A stretch of DNA of 64,000 nt, from the NCBI GenBank assembly GCA_940671915.1, contig CALNVZ010003430.1, positions 23,271,479-23,335,478 on the forward strand, in the 5' to 3' direction. Below are positions 12,601-24,600 of the stretch, piece after piece (positions within the stretch are counted from its first letter, which is position 1; every line of letters starts with the position of its first letter). Under the pieces are notes generated by a model. It was not told where the DNA came from. It ran no database searches and saw nothing but the letters and a program-made list of their open reading frames with translations. The stretch is from Paracentrotus lividus. Lineage: Eukaryota > Echinodermata > Echinoidea > Camarodonta > Echinidae. A program made the position numbers and the translations under genes.

Positions 12601-15600
12601 ACACTCATATCCGCTACATTGTGATATTTGTAGAAATGTCCAAAAATAATAACAGAGGATTGCTACTCATTTAGAGTTACTGTAAAACCAGAAACATTCG
12701 CAGCATGAAACTTTTGCAAATTGAAGCCAATATCCTTCCTCGAGGCATGACATATTTGTTATTTGCCGACAATCAACTACTGTATTCGCTGTTATTTTTG
12801 TGCGATTAATTTTTCGCGCTGAGTGGACCCAAAGCATGTTCACAGGTTTTTGAATTTGCGCTGCATGTTAGTAAGCACGCAATTGAATGCACCCAATACA
12901 TGCATAAAAAAGCACGCTCATATATTTGCACGTTTTTAAATTCGCGCCTGCCGATCTTCGCGCGAAATCTGCGAAAATCAATGTACCCCGAATATTTCCA
13001 CGATTACAGTATACTTGTTGATCCTCTAGGCCTATATTATAGATATATTGACTGCTTTGAGGGACATGGTCGTTTCTAGACTTCTCAAGGGAATCTCCGC
13101 ATCTGCTATAACCCAAGGGACCGGCAGGTCGCGGGTTGTGGCAGATTCGGAGATTCCCGAGAGCAGTCCTAGAAACGATCATGTCCCGAAAATAAAAGCA
13201 GTCAATATATATTTTATATGCCGAATCTAAAAACAACAAACATGGTCTCTAATTTTGACCTAGACTAAGTCTAAGTGAAGTCTACGATCTAGATTCTAAA
13301 ATAGCCTAACGTTAGATCTAAACTAGCCTAGACTAGAGTCATGAAAGTTAAGTCAGTTCAGCCTCTGGCTCTGCAGGCCACAATGCATGTCCCACACTAT
13401 GCACAGGCAACACATTTGCATTCTACTTACAACTAACTGCAAAATGCCGAGGAAGCACCCTCCAGATTAACCTCTATTAACGCTTGTTTAGATCAACATC
13501 GTCATCGAATTCAGGCTTAACGCTCAACTAGAAATCTGGATACCGTTCTAGCGCGACGAAAGAATTTGTCTACGCTGCGCGCACGCGCGTTGACGCACAA
13601 GCAGCGGAGTTGTCTAAAATTATCGACCAAAATCGCGCCGCAAATTATGGTATCTGAAGTAAAGCGCATGCGCAGCAGCCTTGCACGTAAACAAATGGGG
13701 ATCGCCACTATGCCCATGGGCAAAAAGTACTGTAAAAATGTTCTATTGACCGCGTAAAACCGGGAAAAATGTCTATGGCGGGCCATAGGTCAGATTATGA
13801 CTGCACTTTCAACCACTCAGAAGACAGGATTATTAAAGATTCTTAAAATGAGGTATATAATGTACATTATTATCCATACAAGGGTTTTAGAAGTCAAATA
13901 CAAGTGTTATTTTGTTGATGCACTTCATAACTTGACCTACTTACAAAGTTTCATTGAACTCGCCCAATATTGTGGCCTTGCTGCCCAATATTGTATAATA
14001 TTTGGAGAAGAGGGGGGGAATCCCCAAAGTTGAAAGTGAGATAACCAGAGAGATTAATATTTGCATTTGTTTTTTTGAGGGAGAACAAATGATTTTCTTT
14101 GGAGGGTCGGAGCCTTTTTTGAGTGGTGGGGGGGGGGTATTTTTTTTTTCTATGGCGGGGGGCAAATCTTTCTTTTTTTCCAGAATCAAACAAAATTGAG
14201 GGCCATTTTTTTCTTTTGGGTGGCGGTGGATTTTTTTGGGCCCATTTTTTTTTTTTAAATTAAACAAAATTTGGGGCATTTTTTGGGGGGGGGCAAATTT
14301 TTTTTTTTGGGGGGGGCATTTTTTATTTTTATTTTTTTTGTGGGCCCAATATTTTTTTTCTTTTCCTCCAGAATCACGAAAAAAAAAAAAAAAAAAAAAA
14401 GTTGGGCCAGTTTTTTTTTTTTTTTGGGGGGGGGGCGCGATTTTTTATTTTTTTGTTTTTTGTTTTCTGATTTGTAAATGTAAAAAAAAAAAATTATTAT
14501 GATAAAAATGGGGGGGGGGCCTTTTCGTAAAATTCTCTGTATAGATAATAATGGAATAATATTAGATGTCCTATTTTCAGTCAATACAAGGATATATTGA
14601 ACTCGCTTTTCAAAATATTGGACTCGTCTTCGACTCGTCCATTGTTTGTGCAAAGCTTGTCCAATATTCCTTGTATCAACCTCAAGGCCATCCAATATTC
14701 TATAAGTATTGTACCAGGGTAGATTCTATTGGCATTGAATGCATTGTGTAGACACAAACTTTCGCTATGATTTTACTTTCTTAAATCTTTCCTCCTTGGG
14801 AAATTCGGCAAAGGATCATGTACACAATAATTTTTGGTTTGACGGTATTCACCTTGATTTGACGTATTTCATGACCTCACGTCTCTCGTGTTTAGTCATC
14901 TCTCCTTTCCTCTTATTGAAGAGATCGCAGATCATCATAATCTTGACACCAGCTGAAAAAAATAATAAATAAATAAATTCTGTTAACCATTTTCAATACC
15001 AAGTTAATTTGTAGCAATCAAAAAGCGAATTTTCTCTATAAATTTTAATAACATGGAAAATTTCAAAAGGTCTAAATACGGGAAATTACACTATAGACTG
15101 AAAATATAGGCCCGAATTCACAAACGTGGTTTAGTTAGTCCATGGTCTATGGTCTAAATCAGGGGTTTAAACCACGGATTTAGACCATGGTCTAAATCTC
15201 AACAAAGTGGTCATGTACCTGTATCTTGTAGTCCAAGAAGGAATTACATAATGTATTTATTAACATTTTGACTAGCAACTGAATTTATTCATTCTAAAGT
15301 GAGCGCCTTATTCCTGTCATTAACGTGTTAAAACAAGATTATTGTTTGAATGTTGCCTAAGAACTTACCCACTGCTCCCTCTTTAATGGATTGTCTGATG
15401 GCGTAGGCAAACTTTGGAGGTTCAAGCATGAAATTCTCCTTGCGAACAGAGCCCTCTGTTGTCGGGGTCTTGCTGCTGAAGAGCTGTACCAGTCGATCAC
15501 CACAGGCGTGGATGTCATGCACTAGGTTAATGATCTCTGCAGAAAATCAAGGTCATACATGTATTAGTGCTTGCTCTTACCATATAGTGGGATTATTCCT

Positions 15601-18600
15601 TAAAACTTTTGACTGTATTGATGTGGGGGAAAATGGTACTTGAAAGGCAAGTTGTGAAAGTAATGCTGGCGCACCTCTACCAGTTTTTGCCAGGTTGGCC
15701 AATCTCTCAAAGCCATGAAGCTTCTCTGCAACCTTCCTATCGGATTCCTCCTATATGGTTTTTCACCCTCCCATCTACCCTTCTTATTCATCTGTTTCCT
15801 CACCTTTCCCTTCACTCTCCTTCCGACCCCTCATCAAAAAAAAAACTTACGGTTCTTGACAGCTGAATTATGGAGGTACAACTGACACAAGTTGGCCAAT
15901 CTCTCGAAACCAGGAAGCTTCCCTGCGACTTCTAGGACCTTCCTAGCGGATTCCTCCTGTATGGTCTCCGGAAGGCACTCAGTGTAGAGGAAATGGATGA
16001 TGGCTGAGAGGACCTCTTCAGTGGTACCACTCAGAGGGGCAGGGCTCAGTTCCCATCCCAGCTGGGGACAGGTGGATTTCAAGATGGTCCGGTGCACAGC
16101 AAACTATCAAGCAGGTAGAATAAACACATAGATTGTAAAATATCATTAGAATGTCAGATTCCGATTTTTATTTATTTTTTTTTTTTTCATGGAATATCTG
16201 GTAAACTTACATGTATCTTGAGTTTTAAAAAAAAAGTTTTAAAAAAATGTTATAATCAAAATACTTGGACAAATTAAATTAATGTGGTATTTCAGTTCCA
16301 TTCACACAATACACACATACATGTATTCCCCTTTCCATAGTAAACAAGGAAACAAACAAAGAATTAATTCTAATTTCAAATCTGTTCATCTCATTTTCTG
16401 TTTAAGCCAATATTTTCAAGTACACATACTTTCATGATTTTGTTCTAGGTGGAGATATTCGCGAGAGCTTAATTTCGAAATTTTTGTGATGGTTTCATTA
16501 CTCTAATAGCCATACACTGAAGTGGACATTTTTGGGAAAACTGACTTGCAAAAATAATACCACCACAAAAATAACCACTTATACATCAATGTTATCATAA
16601 AGTAATGTTTTCAAACAGGTTCATGAAATTCATTTAAAAACAGGAGAAAGAAAGATGATCTTTTCCAAACTCTCCTAATCTCTTGAGGTCATTCTACACT
16701 CACTGTCTTGCCAGTATCAGCCTTGATCTCCATATCAGTGAAGAAGCCTTCCTTGAGAGCTCTGAGAAGACTGTAAGGCTCCATGATGGCCTCCTCAATC
16801 TTATATACCTGAGAGAGAGGGAGGGAGGGAGGGAGAGAAAGAGAGAGGGTGTGAGAAAGAGAGACATTGAATAATTATACTATTATTTTAATGCGCTTTT
16901 CACAAAGCATAATGGGAGGAAAACAAACATGTATAATATTATATTTATGCAGAAATGTAGAAGTCATGTTTTTGAAAGAGATAATAGACAGTGACTGTCC
17001 GATGAATGATTATTAGGGATATAATAAACAAAAAGGATATGAATTTAAGAGAAGAGAGATGAGAGAGAAAGAAGAGAGAAGATATAAAGATATACATATG
17101 CAAAAAAAAACAACAACTCAATTTAAGCTAAACCATTTCTATGCATTCATATAACACTTATTTAAAAAGCATAGTTGTGTAATACAAGTCTGTAATCAGA
17201 TACAAGCATATCCCCAGATAAAGCCTACTGTAGCAGACAAAGCTTCAAATCAACCAACAATTAAAACAGAAAATCGCTGTCGATTAAAAAAGGTCTAAAA
17301 TGAAGAACCTTAACCTTTGCCCCTCAAATAACTAAATTCCAATTTTCCGAGAAGATAGTCAATGGCTCCTATTAGGAATTCTGATATGGAGGGTAAATAA
17401 TTGATACCAGTTTGCTTTGAGGGCAAACCAAAAAGGGCTAGGACGGTGGGCCAAAAACTTCTTGGTTATGTAACATTTATGGTTAAATAACATGCATATG
17501 TTGGAAATTTCAATGTATATTTCTTAGGCAAAATGTTAAGTTGCCTCCCTCCATCCTTTTGGTTGATTTACCTATATAACATTTATGGTTACATAACATT
17601 TCTGTTGTTTCTTGTTTAGAAATTTAAATGTACATTGTTGAAAAAATTAGAATACACCCCTACATGAACATATACAGTGTATGTCTAAAATTATAGCAAA
17701 ATGTTAAGCCACCCCCCCCCCCCCCCCCCCACCCCCTTGCCCTCTGAATTTTATTGATAAGGGGATATTCCACTATTATTAGGGTTGGGCAAATAATTAC
17801 TTTTTTCTGAAAAGTTATTTCAAACAAGTTACTTCTATAGTCAAATTTGATGTAGAATCCAAAAATGACAATGATTTTTGTGTACGATGATGTCTGACGT
17901 CGCTAAAGTGCAAAAAACCAAAATAGTGTATTTTGCCCATTCATCACACACTTTATAGGTATAAACCGGTTTTATTTTGTTTCTTTATGGATTTTGATGG
18001 TCTAAAAAAGCTCAAATCTGACTATCATGACCTAATGTACCTAGTATGTGTTATAGGTGTTATTTAGTGATTTTGATATGAGGTGATTTTTGCTCGATAT
18101 TGACTGAAACTAACTACCAAACTACACTAACAGTCAACTTTGGTAGGATTTATCATGTTGGATTAATCATGTTGGGTTCCCTGACACCCAAAAGGCATAT
18201 AAAAACGCAATAAAAGTGGTTTATACGTATAAAAAGTGTGATAATTGGGCATAATACGCCATTTTGGTTTTTTGCACTTTAGCGACGTAAGACGTCATCG
18301 TATGCAAAAATAATTGTCATTTTCAGTTTCTACGTCAAATTTTACTAGAGAAACAACTTGTTTGAAAAAAAAAGTTGAGATTCCCCCAACCCTACTATTA
18401 TCAGACATACACCGTTCTAAGATAACTATCCCCACCAAATACTAGTATTCTATCACCTAACCCTAACCTATTTCAGGGGGGGGGGTCGAATGTCCTGAGG
18501 GTAATTGTCCAGGGGTAGTTGTCCTAATACAGACATCAACAATCCAACTTGATTAGTAGAAATAGCTGAAAACAAGAACCTACCTTTTCACAGTTGAATG

Positions 18601-21600
18601 CAAAGTCATTTTCATACTTCAGTTGTAGCGTGTTGGTAGCCTTCTGTATGGCCTGCAAAATATAGGGATAAATATTATATAATCATGAAAAATTTATTCC
18701 TATATTATAATATAGATTATTTACAAATACTGATGATCTTCAATTATTTTTTTTTTATCTCAGCTATAATCATTTGGAAAAAGATTTGATCAGATATTGA
18801 GCAAATAAAAATCTCACATTTACAAGAAATGACAAAAATAATGCTACATCTTTTCACTCTTCATTAGACAAAACATGACACTAAACCAAAAAGAATAGAA
18901 AATATTAAAAGGGCCCTTTACAAATACAATGTAAGAAGTTTAGCTTCCTCCAAATTTATGAGGATGAAAAAAAAAATGTTATTTAATACTTGCATCTATA
19001 GAATCTGCATTTGCCCAACTCAAATAAGTTGTAACACAGAAGTTTGATACTCACATTTGTTGAATGAGGGGACATTTTTGTTTTTTGTTTTTTTTTGAGG
19101 GGGAGAAGGTCCAAATCTTCATGATGTGGAAAAGGCCCGCACTAGCAGCAAAGTTATAAAGTACAAAATAGACAATAAGACAAGACAGTCCGATAGTTGG
19201 AGTATCAAGAAACTTATCATGCAATGAAAGCCGGTTATATCACAACATTCATGTATACTGCATGACCCTGAAAGGTTCCAAAGTTCCCTTATATTGTAGG
19301 AATTTAAGAACAAACCATGCTGAATAAACGTGATGCATTGCAGGTCATCTCAAATGAAATCCTCACTCATTAAGTAATTATACATTACTCTTATCTCCCA
19401 TTTCCAGGAAGGCCCCATTATTGCATAATAATGTAGGTTTTTCTATTTCATATTTTTAATCTCCTTATTTCCAGATAGGCCACATATAAATGTCTTATGA
19501 TGTGTTTCATAATGATTCTGATTTTATTACGTCATACATGTAAGTAGAATTCTGATTTAATTCACCGGCTCTACTACAATTCTATCAAAAACATCCCAGT
19601 AGCACCTAGTGAGTTCTTATATAAAATAAAACAATCAACAAACTTACAAATAGTACGAGCTTGTCTCCACTGCGGCTACCAATGAACTTGATTGCATGAA
19701 ACTTTTCTCCAATAACCTGTATATGGAGGGAAAAAAATTCATAATGTCTATTTCTTCTGCATATATGCTACAAAAACAATGAACACAAAAGTTGGACAAT
19801 CAAGGCAATGTTAAAGGAATCTATCATTGAAAACAAAACTATGTCAAACAGTGCATGTATCTTACAAACTTTATTGTTTCCAAATTTAAATAAAATGACA
19901 CTTTTCACGATGAGTAATATTAGTATAAGGAAACACAGGCGATTTCAAATGATAAAAGGGGGATCATTACATGTAAACCACAAATTACTAAAATTGACTG
20001 GCAAGGTTGATGGTTGCTATTAGTAGTCTGATCATGTTTGCATCTGTACGTAAACATCCTATGGGATATAACAAACAGCAAATTATTGATCGCCACAGCT
20101 GTTTGCTAACTTCAGTTTTGTATCTCATTCAAAGGCACTTTATAAATTCAATATATTATTAGTATAGTGTTGGCTCAGGGGATAGAGCGTCCACCTTATA
20201 ATTGGGAAGTCATTGGTTTCAACCTCGGCTGCGTCATACCAAAAGACGTTAAAAAGATGGGAGTTGCTGCTACTCGGCTTGGGGTTTGGACAACAAGGGG
20301 ATAGAGCAAGTCGATCTGGTGCTTCTCAGTGGATGCCAGGCCCAAAATCAATTAGGCAAAAAGAGTTTTTTTATTAGGTGGTCTGTCTTTGACAGATCAC
20401 CTCTTAATTTTGTCAGAATTTTCTTTATTTATTATTATTTATTTATTATTTATTTTTATAGCCAATATTTTGTTCCCACTCTATCTCGTAATCTATCAAA
20501 TCGATTTCTTTCAATTTCATGTCATCAATGGATGTCACTATGAAGATGTGCATCGAAGTTTTTCAAGGTCATCAAGGTCACGTGACGTCATCCAGACGCC
20601 ATTTTGTAAAATTACATTAACAATCATAACTTCATGACCAATGACTAAAAATGACCCATATTTACATGACATAAACTTCACATGACCCTTGACCTTAGCA
20701 TACCACCAGAGGTCACCTAAGGGTCATGACGTGCGCGTACACGTACGTCAAAATTTAAAAATGCCCTAAATCACCTAGTATCAAGTTTGCATACGTTTCA
20801 GGCAATTTCCAGCATTTCAAAATTGCGCGTTTCACTATAACGCAGCCTTCAATCGCCATTTTTCATTATGCCATCTAATAGAGCATTAAATTCTGAACAT
20901 TTTGATACCATTTTCAACTTGATACGACCGATAATAAGGAAACTACAGCCCGTCAAACTTTTCCGCGCGCGTGCGCGCATTTCCTCTTCATAGGCCAAAT
21001 ATGGGCAAAAAAATGCCTTTACAAAATTCGCTATAGCTCGAAAAATAGTCCACGAACACCCAATTTTTTTTTAATGAACATGTTCAGTATGAGTTGTAGA
21101 TATGATTTCATGGGCTGTTTACCATTATAAACATTATGACGTCATCAAAATGGCGCCTAAACTCAAAATTTCATTTTTTTGAAAATGACGTCATAAAATT
21201 TATGCAAATTTGATTCCAACTCTGTAAATGTTGGTCGATTTTCGCCCAAATTTCAATATGTTGTAGCTGAGGATATACGCTTTCGGGTACGTGACCTTAA
21301 TTTTTCATTTAAACAAATGCATCATTGTCAAAAATGGCAATATATAAAGGCATGTCATTTTTGCTCATTTTGCACGCAATCTCTATTACGAAGCACTTTT
21401 GGTTGAAACATAAAACTGCAAGCCCTCCTGAAATGACCATTCCCTCCGTCATTTCTGCTTCATTTTCTCTGAAATTTTGATAGGTTGTAGGCAAGGAAAT
21501 TCTCTTAAACATATCATATCAAACATATCAAACAAATCAGACTCCGGAATCATGACTTATATAACTTGCCGTACTTGAAATGTTTTTGCCGTCTGGAATT

Positions 21601-24600
21601 TTTCGTTTTACGTGTAATCCTTCATAGGATTTTAGCTCAATCGGTAAGGCGTCTGACTCGTAATCAAAAGACCGTGGCTCGCGTGGGTTCGAGTCCGGTG
21701 TGTCTACATTTTTTTATTTTTTTTTTTCATGTGAATGTCTTCCTCGCTCGATTTCAACACACAAACAATAGCCAATAATGTAATAAAAATAAATTTTACT
21801 TTTTATATTAGTCAAAATGCAATTTTTAGTAGTTTATGTACACAACCCTATTGAGGATAACTATTGCTTTGTACTGAGCGCATTATATCACATCAGTGCA
21901 TTTCCTCTTTGTTTCATCTTTTCTATACCATCTTTTACGTATTTCTTTGATTCTATTATTCTATCATTGATCATATTATCAATGTAAATAAATATCAATC
22001 AATATCAATCAATATCATTGCAAATTAGACATAATTTATATGAACGTGTATTGAAAGACAGACCACCTAATTCGTCCCCATGACGAATTAAAATTCTAGT
22101 TAATCTTTAAACCTTACCTCATAGAGGTCAAAGTTCGTGACAAAGTAAGGGGTTGAGGTCGTGCCAGCTGGCAAGGTCCAGAAGATATCACCCGTATCGG
22201 TCAGAGAAAAATCAGCCCTGTAAAAATAAAAGTTTTAATAATAATAATAATAATACATGAGACTTCTATTATCCAATTTGATGAATTATCCATTTAAAAA
22301 AAATTAGCCCTGTAAAAGTTCAGGACAAAAGTTTTAATAATAAAAATAATATATGAACATGAGATTTCTATAGCGCCACTATCCATTTTGATAAAATGCT
22401 CGCGGCCATTTTTAAAAAGATAAATGGGGGGGGGGGGGGTAGGTGTTATTTTTTTTTGCCTTCGCCCATCAAAGAGGTCATCATGTATCAGCCATAGGGG
22501 TATTTGGGGGTCAATCGACCCGCTCTTGGAATTTTACAACTTAAATTTAGATGAATGACTATCTTCAAGATTATGTTTAAGATATCTATAGATAATCTTA
22601 TGTACATGTACATGTACGCAACTTTATGCTTATATACTGTAAATAGCATAGAGTCTTGTAAACATAAGTAAAATTCATAAATATTTCTTAAACTTTTACA
22701 TTTTTTAATCAAAGATAGTATTCAATTCTTAATCAGATGTGTATAAGGAATACAAAATAGAACTTAAAGTTGAAAAATATGCAACTAAACTTTCATAAAT
22801 TTTGTCATACTACTTTTCAAAAGTCCTTTAGTAATAATTGAATAAGAGTACGTACATGAACTTGTACACCCTAAGTTCATTGTAATAAAAACAATAGTAT
22901 GAAGCAATATTACATGTACATGTAAATGCAATGTTTCTAAATGTGGGCAGATCCAACGTAACGGAGTGACATTCAGAAGCAACATTTCAGCATTCAAACA
23001 AATTTTTCATCCATACTTTAATCTTTATTTACAAAGAAATGGTTCATGACAATAGCTGATGGTACCCTCTTTTCGAAATGATAACATTTGTTATAGTAAT
23101 CTGCATAATTAATGAGATATGAATATTCATAATCATGGTTACAGAGTGACGCAAAATGGACATGCATATTTGAGCAAAAAACATTTTGCTTAAACTCTGT
23201 GAACTTTAAATGGCTATCACAATTTTGAGAAATTGATTGGATGCTATGTTAATATGCCATCTTGCATAAGAAAATTGGTAGAATATTTTGTTAATTATGA
23301 CTTAAAACTTGAACCCATGTCCGGTTACGGAGTGACGGTTACGGAGTGATATCTGGTTTCCCGGTCTTTTTCGTGAGGAGAAATGCATTATAAAGAAATA
23401 TTAATACAGAAGTTTGGTGGAGTAGTCCATGATAATTACATTAAGCCAAAAAAATTGGCAAAAAGTGACTAGATATAAGAATTAGAGGCATTAAAAGCCC
23501 CATACTATAGTCCCATACGTGCAAATTTTGGTTTGATCAATTATTCAGCGCAAGAATACTGAATCGCAAATTCTTTAAACTTAAATGATTGGTTGTATTG
23601 TAAAGAAGCCTTTGTGGTAATTTCAGATCCTAATTTGCATTTTCAAAGGCACTGCGGCACATTAAAATTTCAGTTCCATGTCCTGTTTTGCTTGGAACTG
23701 CCCCTGTGCTTTACTTTATTACCATTAAATTATAGCTCATAAGGCCCAAAAGCAGAATACAAAAAGATGTTCTTCCCCGGATACCAGTTTAGTAGAATAA
23801 TACCTTGCAAAAATATTGAAGTCCTATAACAAAAAATTTAATCATTTTGTTGATGTTTTACGACTTACCCCTCTACCCCACTGACGTCAGTAGCTATAGG
23901 GTCCTCAGTAAGTTTCTCAACTCTTACAATCTAACAGAAAAAAAAACAACACAAGATTATAAAAGATAATAATTTTTCATTTAAATACACACAGAAAAAA
24001 GTACATGTATTAGGATTCATTTGGGAAACATGTAAAATGACATTGTAGAAAGATAGAAAAAAAAGAGGATTTATTTGCATTCATTTGGAAAACCTCTAAC
24101 AAGTAACATAATTGTAGAAAAAAAGAAAGAGAAATTAGGGGGCAATCAACATTTGGGGTATACACTTGCAAGAACTGACAGTATAACAACAGTTTATTAT
24201 ATTTCAATATCATTATTATTTCAGTTTATAATTATATTTGATGAAACATGGCACATTTTAGCTCATTCATGTAACTTAATTAAGTTCGACATTAGACAGG
24301 TACAATTTTATATCAATGCAATATAGTGCAAAGTCATTCAGTAACTTATATTTCGCAATTTACATACTTTGTACAATAGTTAGTATATCACACTTATTCT
24401 AGATGTCTATTTGAGAATCAGACAATTAGAAACAAGCTATATTTTATAGTACATCACGATCCATCGCAAATAAAATGTTTCTTTTTTTTATCATTCTACT
24501 CTCAATGGCACCCAGGAAGTGGTATTTTTATTACTCAGTAATATTCAGTAATTAAGTTGCATTTCCAATGATCTGTCACTGTTTAATTTGACTCACTGAT

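Noticed and set aside
14236..14695. Overlapping open frames rich in Phe, Gly, Lys and Pro on both strands
   Set aside because: They follow from the G/T homopolymer composition; codon content is meaningless.
21624..21708. Functional tRNA-Thr(CGT)
   Set aside because: Acceptor stem does not pair and the T stem is mismatched, so it is listed as tRNA-like only.
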